From assembly GCA_023411175.1 (NCBI GenBank), contig JAEYPB010000043.1, forward strand, positions 1 through 64,000: a stretch of DNA of 64,000 nt. The letters are read 5' to 3'. A model generated the notes under the pieces. The model worked only from the letters and a program-made list of their open reading frames with translations. It was not told the origin of the DNA and searched no databases. How positions within the stretch are numbered: position 1 is the first letter of the stretch; every line of letters begins with the position of its first letter. A program made the position numbers and the translations under genes. Shown one piece after another: positions 25,125-33,077 of this stretch. Source of the stretch: Bacillota bacterium (GTDB lineage: Bacteria > Bacillota > Clostridia > Christensenellales > Aristaeellaceae).

Positions 25125-26845
25125 GCCATCGCCCCCTCTCCGGCCACCTGGGAGCGGTACAGCGCCTGGTATGTCTCGCAGGTTTCCATCAGCTCGGCGT
25201 GGGTGCCGAGGCCCACCGCACGGCCGCCGTCCAGCACCAGGATGGAATCGGCGAACATCGCGGCGGTGGTGCGCTGGGTAATCAGGACCAGCGTTCGGCC
25301 TTCCCGCGCGCGGACGAGGGCATCCCGAACCTTCGCCTCGGTCAGCGCGTCCAGTGCGCTGGTAGCGTCGTCAATGATCAGCACCTTTGATTTTTTGACC
25401 AGCGCCCGGGCGATGGAGAGCCGCTGCTTCTGCCCGCCCGAAAGGTTGACCGCGCCGCTCTCGAGCCGGCGTTCCAATCCCTCGGGCGCATCCTCCAGAA
25501 AGTCCGCCTGCGCTCGTCGCAGCGCCGCCCACATTTCTCCATCCGTCGCCTCAGGGTCGCCCCAGCGGAGGTTCTCCGCCGCGGTGCCGGTAACGAGCAG
25601 CGCCTTTTGCGGCGCCAGCGCCACCGCGGCGCGCAGCGCCTCCACGTTCATATCTCGGACATCCCGGCCGCCCAGGAGAATCCTTCCGCCGCTCACGTCG
25701 TAAAACCGGAGCAAAAGCCATGCCAGCGTGGATTTTCCGCTGCCGGTGGGGCCGATTACCGCGAGGCTTCGCCCCGCCGCCACCTTAAAGCTCACGTCGT
25801 CCAGCGCGTAAAGCCCGCTGCCGCCGGGGTAGGCAAAGCGCACGCCGTCAAATTCCACGCTGCCGCCGGAAGGCTCCGGAGCGCCTTCCTCGGGCGCAAA
25901 GTCCTCCTCGGCTTCAAAGACCTCCTTGATGCGCAGCGCGGAGGCCTTCGTGCGCACGAAGACCGTGAAGATGTTGGTCATCATCGTCAGGGAAATGAGA
26001 ATCTGGGCCATGTAAACCGTGAAGGCGGAAATGTCGCCCGGCGTCGCCGCGCCGGATTCAAACAGCTTTCCGCCCAGATAGAGAATAAACGCGGTGCCGA
26101 GGCCGATGGCGAGGGTCATCAACGGCGACAGCAGGGTAATCACCATCTGCGCCGAGACCTCCCGGCGCATGAGGGTTTCGTTGGCCTCGCCAAACCGGGC
26201 GGACTCCGCATCATAGGTGCCGAAGGCCTTGACCAGCCGGATGCCCGCCAGGTACTCCTGCACCACCGAATTCATCCGGTCCACCGCCAGTTGCAGGCGG
26301 GCGAAGCGGGGGTAGCTCAGGCGCATGCTGAGGACGATCAGCCCCGCCACCAGAAAGACCACGCCGTAGACCACGAGGCTGAGCTTCAGGTTCAGCATCG
26401 ACGCCAGCAGGATACTGCCAAAGCAAGTAATCGGCGCTTTCAGAAAGATGCGCATCGCGCCGTTGACGAACTGAACGATCTGGTTTATGTCGCTCGTCTG
26501 CCGGGTGATCAGAGATCCGGTAGAGATCCTGTCCGCACCGGCCTCGGAGAACTTCAGAATTTTTTCAAACTGGTCGCGCCGAAGGTTTGCGCCCACCTGC
26601 TGGGAAACCCGGCTGGACAGCGCGTTCCGCGCCAGCGCGAACAGCGCGCCCACCGCGGTGACCAGGAGCATCGCGCCGCCCCAGTAGCCCACGCGCTCGA
26701 GATTTGACGCGCGCACGCCCTCGTCCAGTATGCGCGCCATGATCGTCGGCCCGAGAAGATCGCAAACCGCCTCCATCGCCACGCAGAGGATCGCGAGAAG
26801 GAAGGGCCGCTTGTAGGTCAGATAGTACTTTTGGAAAATGCCCAT
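25121..26845 (-). CDS. ABC exporter half-transporter with degenerate ATPase site
   Basis: A 574-residue partner of the adjacent exporter. Six membrane helices are followed by an ABC domain with Walker A GPTGSGKST and signature LSGGQKQRLSIARAL. After Walker B the catalytic Glu is replaced by Asp (VLIIDDATSALD), the standard mark of the non-hydrolysing site in heterodimeric exporters. GGGGGG lies 5 bases before the start. It follows the MutT-like Nudix gene by 50 bases in the same direction, so the three may be one transcript. Confidence 0.92.
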   Translation of the reverse strand: MGIFQKYYLTYKRPFLLAILCVAMEAVCDLLGPTIMARILDEGVRASNLERVGYWGGAMLLVTAVGALFALARNALSSRVSQQVGANLRRDQFEKILKFSEAGADRISTGSLITRQTSDINQIVQFVNGAMRIFLKAPITCFGSILLASMLNLKLSLVVYGVVFLVAGLIVLSMRLSYPRFARLQLAVDRMNSVVQEYLAGIRLVKAFGTYDAESARFGEANETLMRREVSAQMVITLLSPLMTLAIGLGTAFILYLGGKLFESGAATPGDISAFTVYMAQILISLTMMTNIFTVFVRTKASALRIKEVFEAEEDFAPEEGAPEPSGGSVEFDGVRFAYPGGSGLYALDDVSFKVAAGRSLAVIGPTGSGKSTLAWLLLRFYDVSGGRILLGGRDVRDMNVEALRAAVALAPQKALLVTGTAAENLRWGDPEATDGEMWAALRRAQADFLEDAPEGLERRLESGAVNLSGGQKQRLSIARALVKKSKVLIIDDATSALDALTEAKVRDALVRAREGRTLVLITQRTTAAMFADSILVLDGGRAVGLGTHAELMETCETYQALYRSQVAGEGAMA

Positions 26846-26895
26846 ACATCCCCCCGAGGTGCTTCTGTTGCGTGTTTCAAGCGCTTTGCGCCAGG

Positions 26896-27306
26896 CTACG
26901 GCGCTTTACGCGCCTCCGCGCGCAATACCTCGCACAGCCGCGCCGCCAGCGGCACATCCGCAGGCGCGAAATCGACGGTTTCAAGCCCTTCGGCCGTCAC
27001 CCATTCCATCCTGTCGTGCACGGAAAGGGCGATCTCCCCGCCGGTCCAGCGGAACCTGTACAGTCTTAGCGTAATCGGATAAAAATCATACGCATGGTCG
27101 CATTCTGCGACGAAGTTCAGGGTCTCGCCGGAGATGCTCAGTTCCTCCCAAAGTTCCCGCTCCAACGCGCGACCTTCGCGCTCGCCCGGCTCCACCTTGC
27201 CACCGGGGAACTCCCACATGCCCGCCAGCTTCTGCCCCGGCGCACGCCGGAGCACCAGCACCCGGCCGTCCCGCTCCACCGCCGCGGCCACCACCGTCAC
27301 GGCCAT
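26896..27306 (-). CDS. Nudix hydrolase, MutT-like (8-oxo-dGTP or CTP pyrophosphohydrolase)
   Basis: A 136-residue Nudix enzyme that would hydrolyse a damaged or surplus nucleoside triphosphate. The Nudix box is complete (GGKVEPGEREGRALERELWEEL), preceded by the MutT-like KLAGMWEFPGGK. The length is normal for MutT. The ATG at 27306 follows GGGGAGAGG; an earlier Met at 27330 lacks a site. It heads a transcript that may continue into the ABC exporter genes. Confidence 0.88.
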   Translation of the reverse strand: MAVTVVAAAVERDGRVLVLRRAPGQKLAGMWEFPGGKVEPGEREGRALERELWEELSISGETLNFVAECDHAYDFYPITLRLYRFRWTGGEIALSVHDRMEWVTAEGLETVDFAPADVPLAARLCEVLRAEARKAP

Positions 27307-27364
27307 TGCCCTCTCCCCTTTATCCCACATTGCATTTCGCCTTTTTACCTATGCAAACGCTGCC

Positions 27365-27393
27365 ATTATACCACTTTCCCGGGGAACCGTGAA
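27365..27393 (-). promoter_or_regulatory. Promoter of the Nudix-exporter operon
   Basis: A perfect TATAAT (27365-27370) with a weak -35 TTCACG 17 bases upstream on the minus strand. Confidence 0.5.
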
Positions 27394-27441
27394 GGTTTTT
27401 CCGCCGTCTAACCGATGTATTTCCACCAAGGAGGGACCCCT

Positions 27442-27627
27442 ATGAGCAATCTTCCCAGACAAAAGATGGGAAAGCGCCAGCGCCGCACGCTGGATGAAAG
27501 CACCCGGCGCACGTGGCAGGTTTCCCCGGTCACGCGAACAAAGCCCAGCAAGAAGCTCTATGACCGCAAAAAGCGCCGGATGGATGATGATTTCCATGCG
27601 ACGCTTTTTGCTTTCAGAGCCGCCTGA
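27442..27627 (+). CDS. Small basic protein of unknown function, 61 residues
   Basis: The start has a strong site (AAGGAGGG six bases before the ATG), which makes this small frame credible. The product is very basic (about 16 Lys/Arg in 61) and soluble, with segments MGKRQRRTLDESTRRTW and TRTKPSKKLYDRKKRR and no Cys. It lies between the divergent Nudix gene and the NimA-like gene. The net charge suggests nucleic acid or ribosome binding, but nothing proves it. Confidence 0.6.
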   Translation: MSNLPRQKMGKRQRRTLDESTRRTWQVSPVTRTKPSKKLYDRKKRRMDDDFHATLFAFRAA

Positions 27628-27657
27628 CCGCCGCGCGGTTCGGTGGACTTTCCCGTC

Positions 27658-27686
27658 TTTCCAAACCCGATCCGGAATGGTATAAT
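27658..27686 (+). promoter_or_regulatory. Promoter of the NimA-like gene
   Basis: Perfect TATAAT (27681-27686) with a poor -35 (TTTCCA) 17 bases upstream, ending 35 bases before the ATG. Confidence 0.5.
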
Positions 27687-27720
27687 GACAAAAACCCGTT
27701 CATGGATTGGGAGGACTCTC

Positions 27721-28182
27721 ATGCGCAGGAAAGACCTGGAAGTGACCGAAAAAGAACAGCTCAAGGAAATTCTGGACAGCTGCAAGGTATGTCGGCTGGG
27801 CATCTACGGCGAGCCGCCCTACATTGTCCCGATGAATTTTGGCTATACCTGGACGGATGGCCTGACGCTCTACTTCCACAGCGCCCCCAAGGGCCGCAAG
27901 ATCGACCTTTTGAAGGAACACCCGAAGGTGTCCTTCGAGATGGACTGCGACCACCGCCTGGTAACCGGCGCCACCGCCTGCCGCTATACATACCGCTACG
28001 CAAGCCTCTACGGCGAGGGGAATGTCCGCTTCATCGAAGCCTACGATGATAAGCTGGCGGCGCTCAAGACAATCATGGCGCGGGTAACGGGCACGGACGA
28101 TTACCAGTACGAGGAAGCCGCGGTCAAAAGCGTCCAGGTGTTCGCGGTGGAGGCAAGCGGGGTCTCCGGCAAGAAACGGTAA
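27721..28182 (+). CDS. Pyridoxamine 5'-phosphate oxidase-like flavoprotein (NimA-like)
   Basis: A 153-residue split-barrel FMN-binding protein of the NimA/HugZ-like branch. The N terminus MRRKDLEVTEKEQLKEIL and the CKVCRLGIYGEPPYIVPMNF strand are typical, as are YFHSAPKGRKIDLL and the central RYASLYGEG. Relatives reduce nitroimidazoles or bind haem or F420/FMN; the real substrate is unknown. GGGAGGA precedes the ATG at 27721, and an earlier in-frame Met lies upstream of the promoter. The secreted protein gene follows 30 bases later and is probably co-transcribed. Confidence 0.85.
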   Translation: MRRKDLEVTEKEQLKEILDSCKVCRLGIYGEPPYIVPMNFGYTWTDGLTLYFHSAPKGRKIDLLKEHPKVSFEMDCDHRLVTGATACRYTYRYASLYGEGNVRFIEAYDDKLAALKTIMARVTGTDDYQYEEAAVKSVQVFAVEASGVSGKKR

Positions 28183-28211
28183 AACCCAATTGAAACAAGA
28201 GGAGAAAAGAG

Positions 28212-28832
28212 ATGAAACACAGAATCGCTGCGCTGGTCCTGGCGCTGGTCCTGATCGCGCTCCCTGCCTTCGCGCAGACCGTAGAGGAGGAACTGGCCAC
28301 CTATTGGGAAAAAGCGAATCCGCTCCATGCGCAGATTGAGGCGTTGGGCGCGCGGCAGACCGAAATCTACCTTCAGTTCGGGCTTTCGCTGACTGATGAG
28401 GACGGCGAAGTCATGGACGACGCCGCCTATGAACAGTACGTTCGCGATCTGGGCGTGCTGACCGAGGACGAACTCAAGACGCTGATGGATGCCAACGCGG
28501 AGATCGTAAAGCTGGCCGGTGATGTGGAGGAATTGTCCGCCTCCTACCAAGCCTCCAGCGATCCCGCCGAGCAGAATGTGCTGGACGGCCTGATCCACTT
28601 CAAAAACGACCAGATTCAGGCACAGGTGAAGGCCATCGCCGAACTGGACGACAAACTGCGCGTCGCGGAGGAGACCAACTACGTGATGGGCCTTGACGGC
28701 CTTGACGACGCGGCCCGGCAGGAGCTTCTTTCCATGTACGCCACCCAGCGCGATGTGGAAAAGCAGCTGAGCGCGCTGGAGGAAGCCTTAAGCGACGCGG
28801 CCCAGGACGAACTGTACGGGCACGACCATTAA
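28212..28832 (+). CDS. Secreted coiled-coil protein of unknown function
   Basis: A 206-residue exported protein. A signal peptide (MKHRIAALVLALVLIALPAFA, cleavage before QT) is followed by an almost entirely helical, acidic sequence rich in Glu, Asp, Ala and Leu with heptad-like spacing, suggesting a coiled coil. It has no Cys and no anchor motif, so it is likely released or held by protein contacts in the wall. GAGGAGAAAAGAG precedes the start. I do not recognise a family. Confidence 0.75.
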   Translation: MKHRIAALVLALVLIALPAFAQTVEEELATYWEKANPLHAQIEALGARQTEIYLQFGLSLTDEDGEVMDDAAYEQYVRDLGVLTEDELKTLMDANAEIVKLAGDVEELSASYQASSDPAEQNVLDGLIHFKNDQIQAQVKAIAELDDKLRVAEETNYVMGLDGLDDAARQELLSMYATQRDVEKQLSALEEALSDAAQDELYGHDH

Positions 28833-28842
28833 TTACGCAATG

Positions 28843-28876
28843 AAAAGGCGCCGCTTTGCGACAAGCGGCGCTTTTT
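28843..28876. terminator. Bidirectional terminator between convergent genes
   Basis: GCGCCGCTT-TGCGAC-AAGCGGCGC flanked by AAAA and TTTTT, 14 bases after the secreted protein stop and 15 bases beyond the msrAB stop. Confidence 0.8.
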
Positions 28877-28890
28877 CTATCTTTAGTCCA

Positions 28891-29856
28891 TCACTCCACA
28901 TATTTTTTCAGGTGGCCGAAGCCCGCTTCGTCCATCTTCTCGAGAGGTATGAACTTCAGCGCCCCGCTGTTCACACAGTAGCGCACGCCGGAGGGCGATT
29001 CGCGGTCGCCTTCGAACACATGCCCGAGGTGGGAGTCGCCCCCGCGGCTCCTGATCTCGGTGCGGATCATGCCATGGGAGCGGTCTCGGCGGTAGACCAT
29101 GGTGTTGTCGTCGATGGCCTTTGCAAAGGCCGGCCAGCCGCAGTCGCTTCGGTATTTGTCCTTTGAGGAGAACAGCGGTTCGCCGGTGGCGACGTCCACG
29201 TAGATGCCCTTTTCATCAAAGCGCCAGTACTCGCCTTCAAAGGGGCGCTCGGTGGCGTCTCCCTGCGTCACCGCATACTGGATGGGCGTCAAAATCGACC
29301 GGAGCTTACGGTCGTCTGGGCGGATAAAGCCCTTCGGATCGACGGTCAGCGCCTTCGCTCTGGCGAACGCCGCCGGACCCAGATGGCAGTAACCGGTGGG
29401 GTTTTTGTCCAGATAATCCTGGTGATACTGCTCGGCGGGGTAGAAGCTGGTCAGCGGCTCGATGCGCACGCGGAAGGCCTCCCTGCGCCCCTTTTCGATC
29501 TCCGCCGCCTGTCGGATGATCTCCCCGTCGTACGGATTCTCGTAAAAAACGCCGGTCTGGTACTGGGGGCCCACGTCGTTGCCCTGACGATCCTCCACCG
29601 TCGTGTCGATCACCGAAAAAAACAGAAAGACCAGCGCCTCCAGGCTGACCCTTCCGGGGTCATAGGCGACACGGACGGTCTCCCGGTGACCGGTCCGCCC
29701 GGTGCAGACCTGTTCGTACGTCGGGTTCACCACATGCCCGTTGGCGTATCCGCTCATCGCGTCCACGACGCCGGGCACCATGCTCATCAGTTTTTCCATA
29801 CCCCAAAAGCAGCCTCCGGCAAAATAAATGACCGAAGGCTCCTGTGCAGTGTCCAT
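28891..29856 (-). CDS. msrAB: Peptide methionine sulfoxide reductase MsrA-MsrB fusion
   Basis: A 321-residue bifunctional enzyme that repairs both stereoisomers of methionine sulfoxide. Residues 8-160 are MsrA with the catalytic Cys in GGCFWGMEK. Residues 175-310 are MsrB, ending with the catalytic Cys in RYCVNSGALKF and carrying CGWPAFAKAI. The zinc-binding CxxC pairs of many MsrB proteins are not seen, as is common in Firmicutes fusions. There is no signal peptide, so it acts in the cytosol. GGGAGGG precedes the start. Transcribed alone. Confidence 0.95.
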   Translation of the reverse strand: MDTAQEPSVIYFAGGCFWGMEKLMSMVPGVVDAMSGYANGHVVNPTYEQVCTGRTGHRETVRVAYDPGRVSLEALVFLFFSVIDTTVEDRQGNDVGPQYQTGVFYENPYDGEIIRQAAEIEKGRREAFRVRIEPLTSFYPAEQYHQDYLDKNPTGYCHLGPAAFARAKALTVDPKGFIRPDDRKLRSILTPIQYAVTQGDATERPFEGEYWRFDEKGIYVDVATGEPLFSSKDKYRSDCGWPAFAKAIDDNTMVYRRDRSHGMIRTEIRSRGGDSHLGHVFEGDRESPSGVRYCVNSGALKFIPLEKMDEAGFGHLKKYVE

Positions 29857-29971
29857 AGTGCTTCCCTCCCAAATCGTTCTGCCATAGCGTGCGCAATCGG
29901 ACGCCGCGCCATGCCACGCTTTGTTTATACCGCAAAACGCCCCGGCGAATCAGTGGGTTTGACGAAGGTGC

Positions 29972-29977
29972 TATAAT
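29972..29977 (+). promoter_or_regulatory. Extended -10 promoter of the second Nudix gene
   Basis: TGC followed by perfect TATAAT, 22 bases before the ATG, with no clear -35. An extended -10 could compensate. The nearby TTGACG is only 7 bases upstream and cannot serve as the -35. Confidence 0.5.
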
Positions 29978-29999
29978 GGAAGCGGGAGGTGGACAAGAC

Positions 30000-30560
30000 A
30001 TGTCCCTCATCGAAATCATCCGCGCGTATCAGCCCGGCTGCGCGCAGGAGGCGGCGGACCGGCAGGTGATGCTCGCATCGCTTGAGCGGGGCGAAAAGCT
30101 GCTGACCCGGGAAAACCTCGTAATGCACTTCACCGCGTCCGCGTGGATCGTAAACCCGCCGCAGACAAAGGCTTTGATGGTCTACCACAACCTGTACGAC
30201 TCCTGGGCCTGGACCGGCGGACACGCCGACGGCGAGGAGGACCTGTTAAGGGTCGCGCTGCGCGAGGCCGAGGAGGAGACCGGAGCCCGTGTGCGGCTTT
30301 TGCGCCCGGCGGTGTATTCGCTGGAAACGCTGACCGTCAACCCCCACATTAAGCGCGGCAAGTACGTGCCCGCGCACCTGCACCTGAACCTGACCTACCT
30401 TCTGGAGGCGGACGAATCCGACCATCTCACCATCAAGCCCGACGAGAACCGGGGAGTTGCCTGGTTCCCGCTGTCGGACGCCGTAGACGCCTGCTCCGAG
30501 CCGTGGATGCGCCCCGTCTATGAAAAGCTCAACGCGCGCCTCGATACAGATCCCGCGTAA
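30000..30560 (+). CDS. Nudix hydrolase
   Basis: A 186-residue Nudix-family hydrolase with a complete box (GGHADGEEDLLRVALREAEEET). It has an N-terminal extension of about 55 residues ending in the NPPQTKALMVYHNLYDSWAW strand, a pattern seen in ADP-ribose or dihydroneopterin-type Nudix proteins, and AHLHLNLTYLLEAD after the box. The ATG at 30000 follows GGGAGGTG by 8 bases; two earlier in-frame Met codons are less well placed. The substrate cannot be told. Confidence 0.85.
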   Translation: MSLIEIIRAYQPGCAQEAADRQVMLASLERGEKLLTRENLVMHFTASAWIVNPPQTKALMVYHNLYDSWAWTGGHADGEEDLLRVALREAEEETGARVRLLRPAVYSLETLTVNPHIKRGKYVPAHLHLNLTYLLEADESDHLTIKPDENRGVAWFPLSDAVDACSEPWMRPVYEKLNARLDTDPA

Positions 30561-30616
30561 TAATCCCAGCATCCAGGATTGTTTGTTTCATTTTGTAATA
30601 AAATTGTCATATTATA

Positions 30617-30645
30617 TTTACACCTTGCCCTCGGCGTGGTATAAT
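30617..30645 (+). promoter_or_regulatory. Promoter of the L,D-transpeptidase gene
   Basis: TTTACA (30617-30622), 17-base spacer, perfect TATAAT (30640-30645), 20 bases before the GTG start, after an AT-rich upstream tract. Confidence 0.7.
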
Positions 30646-30665
30646 ACCATGCGGAGGGGATTTAT

Positions 30666-31754
30666 GTGCGCAAACTGATCAAAGCGGCCCTGGCGCTTTT
30701 AATTATCCTCGCGATGCCCGCAAGCGCCGCGACCACCCTGCCCAAGATTTCTCTGGTCGTAAGCGGCGAGCGCATCGCGCTTTCGTCGTCCACCGGCTAC
30801 GTCGGAAAAAGCGGCAGCCGCGTAACCATCCCGCTGGAGACGGTCTTGAAGGCGCTGTCCATCGAATACACCACTTCCCACGGCGGCAAGCGCATGTACA
30901 TGGAAGGCGCGGGAAAGTCGCGCGTGGTGGTGGCCTCCGGCTACGGCTTTGCCAAGGTAGACGGCAAGAAAAAGGCCCTGAAAGCGCGGGTCTATCAGAA
31001 AAACGGCCAGCTGATGGCTGATGTTTCCATCCTGAAGCTGCTGGGCGCGGGCTACAAGACCGCCTCGGCCGCGTCGCTTTCAAAAAAGGGCTACCCTTCC
31101 GGCGGTCTGTCCATCAGCCCCGCGGGCAAGGACATCACCTTCCCCACCCTCTCTACGCAACCCGAGCCATCCGAGACGAACAGCTTTGCGGCGGATCTCC
31201 CGGCCGCAAAGACCAGCGACCAGCTGGTTGTCGTCAAGTACAAGAGCGGCTCCACCGCCACCTTGACCATGCACGAAAAGGACTCGGACGGCGTATGGCG
31301 GCAGACCCTGTCCTCCACCGCCTATGTTGGCAGGAACGGCATCGGCAAGACCAAGGAGGGCGACAAGAAGACCCCCACCGGCACCTTCAACCTGAAGACG
31401 CCCTTTGGCATCAAGTCCAACCCTGGCACGAGCCTTGATTACGTAAAGGTGACCAAGTACCACTACTGGTGCGGCACCTCCGGCTCCAAATACTACAACC
31501 AGCTGATCGACACGCGGCTGACAAACCGCGCCCGAACGCGCTCCGACGAATACCTCATCAACTACAAGGGCGTGTACAACTACGCCGCGTTCATCGATTA
31601 CAACGCCTCCGGCACCGCCGGCAAGGGCTCCTGCATCTTCCTGCACTGCACTGGCTCCAACAAGTACACCGCCGGATGCATCGCGATCCCCGAGAGCGTG
31701 ATGATCAAGGTGCTGAAGAACCTGAAGGCCGGCTGCAAAATCGTAATCTACTGA
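30666..31754 (+). CDS. Secreted L,D-transpeptidase (YkuD) with N-terminal wall-associated domain
   Basis: A 362-residue exported enzyme that would make 3-3 peptidoglycan cross-links or attach proteins to the wall. A signal peptide (ending in ASAA) leads into a copper-amine-oxidase-N-like beta domain (residues 25-130, IPLETVLKALSIEY). A Pro/Ser/Thr linker follows (about 150-180), then a YkuD catalytic domain with the His-x(9)-Cys site (FLHCTGSNKYTAGCIAIPE). The start is GTG, preceded by GGAGGGG; the overlapping ATG two bases earlier is in another frame. Transcribed alone. Confidence 0.88.
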   Translation: MRKLIKAALALLIILAMPASAATTLPKISLVVSGERIALSSSTGYVGKSGSRVTIPLETVLKALSIEYTTSHGGKRMYMEGAGKSRVVVASGYGFAKVDGKKKALKARVYQKNGQLMADVSILKLLGAGYKTASAASLSKKGYPSGGLSISPAGKDITFPTLSTQPEPSETNSFAADLPAAKTSDQLVVVKYKSGSTATLTMHEKDSDGVWRQTLSSTAYVGRNGIGKTKEGDKKTPTGTFNLKTPFGIKSNPGTSLDYVKVTKYHYWCGTSGSKYYNQLIDTRLTNRARTRSDEYLINYKGVYNYAAFIDYNASGTAGKGSCIFLHCTGSNKYTAGCIAIPESVMIKVLKNLKAGCKIVIY

Positions 31755-31772
31755 TTCTTCCCCAGCAGATGT

Positions 31773-31805
31773 AAAAATGCCGGAACCATACGGTTCCGGC
31801 ATTTT
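31773..31805. terminator. Bidirectional terminator
   Basis: AATGCCGGAACC-ATAC-GGTTCCGGCATT with flanking A- and T-runs, between the convergent transpeptidase and BTAD regulator genes. It ends the pilus-like operon. Confidence 0.85.
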
Positions 31806-31817
31806 GCTATATGTCTT

Positions 31818-33050
31818 TTATTGCGCGGGCTTCGGAACCCCGCCCCGCTGGGGCGCGCCGGAAGTGATCGGGCCCAGGCGGTACGAGAACATGATCGCCG
31901 AATTGGGGCAGGCCTTGTAGAACGCGCGCTTGACCCGCTCCAGCACCATCTTGCCGGTATCGTGGTTGACCAGCGGCAAAAGCAGCGCGTACTGCGAGGC
32001 GCTGAAGTGGGTGATGGTGTCGCCCTTTCGAAGGTTCCCCACCAGCGTCTTCTGCAGCGTCTGCATGATGTCATTGAGGCGCATCGGCTCCAGCGGATTG
32101 CTGCCGATGGAGGTGACCATGATCAGCGCGATGAACATCGTAGAGCCCATGCGCTCGAGGTTGCGCATCTGCAGGTTGTAGATCTCCTTGAAGACCGCGT
32201 ACTCGCACACAAACGCGCCTCGCTGGCTGCCGTATTCGGTCAGCTCCTTGCGGATGGCGTCGATGTCCATGTCCAGCGTCTTGCCGGCCTTCAGGATCTG
32301 CTTGTAGAACTCCTGGATGGCCTCCGGCGGCTGCATGCCCAAGTAGCGAAGGTGCAGGTTTGTGGCGTGCTTGTACTGGATCAGCGCCTCGTTGTTGCGG
32401 TTGGTGCGGATCAGCGCGTTCATCAGCGCCAAATGCAGCCGCTCGTCGAACACGTCCACGTCCAGCGCCAGCCGGCACACGTGGATCATGCGCTCAAAGT
32501 CCTTCGCTTCCTTCAGGAGGTCCAGGTAGCTGTAGACCAGCTTCAGATACTGGCTGTGCAGGTAGACGCTGCGGGAAACCACCCAGTCTTCCTGCTCGAG
32601 GCCGGGCAGAAGATCCCCCTGGAACAGCGACAGAAGCCGGTTGAACTTCTGGTGGACCGAATCGTCCAGCGCGGAGACGTCGTTCAGCTCCGCAGCCAGC
32701 CGGTCGAACTCCAGCGTATCCACCTCAATGCCCGCCTGACTGTTGAAGCGATAGGAGCCGCGCTCGGTGATGATCGCCGCGCCCAACTCCGGCGCAATTT
32801 CAGAGAGGATCGCGCGGGTGCGGCTCACCAGCGTTTTCAGCGCGCCTTCGGGGTTTGAGCTCTGCTCGTCTTCCCAAAGCACCTCGTAGAGCTTGAAATT
32901 CGGCGCGGACTCGCCGCCCCTGAGCACGAGGTATTGCAGAAGCCGGGTACCCTTTCTGGTCTTGGCGAGCTGTTTTTCAACGCTCTGTTCGTCCACCAGC
33001 ACATCAAATTTTCCCAGCATTCTGATCGAAATCCGGTGCTTTTCCTCCAT
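31818..33050 (-). CDS. SARP/BTAD-type transcriptional regulator with degenerate GGDEF-like C-terminal domain
   Basis: A 410-residue regulator. Residues 5-100 are an OmpR-like winged helix (ISIRMLGKFDVLVDE through SRTRAILSEI). Residues 105-260 are a bacterial transcriptional activation domain (BTAD) of TPR-like helices with LLPGLEQEDWVVSRS and DVFDERLHLALMNALI. The last 120 residues look like a diguanylate cyclase fold: LRKGDTITHFSASQYALLLP occupies the place of RxxDxxxRxGGDEFxxLLP, so the catalytic GGDEF is lost. It is last in the pilus-like operon, 28 bases after pilT, and may feed back on that operon. The ligand is unknown. Confidence 0.82.
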   Translation of the reverse strand: MEEKHRISIRMLGKFDVLVDEQSVEKQLAKTRKGTRLLQYLVLRGGESAPNFKLYEVLWEDEQSSNPEGALKTLVSRTRAILSEIAPELGAAIITERGSYRFNSQAGIEVDTLEFDRLAAELNDVSALDDSVHQKFNRLLSLFQGDLLPGLEQEDWVVSRSVYLHSQYLKLVYSYLDLLKEAKDFERMIHVCRLALDVDVFDERLHLALMNALIRTNRNNEALIQYKHATNLHLRYLGMQPPEAIQEFYKQILKAGKTLDMDIDAIRKELTEYGSQRGAFVCEYAVFKEIYNLQMRNLERMGSTMFIALIMVTSIGSNPLEPMRLNDIMQTLQKTLVGNLRKGDTITHFSASQYALLLPLVNHDTGKMVLERVKRAFYKACPNSAIMFSYRLGPITSGAPQRGGVPKPAQ

Positions 33051-33077
33051 CTGGAGGCCCCCCTTCCGATTGGCGCG

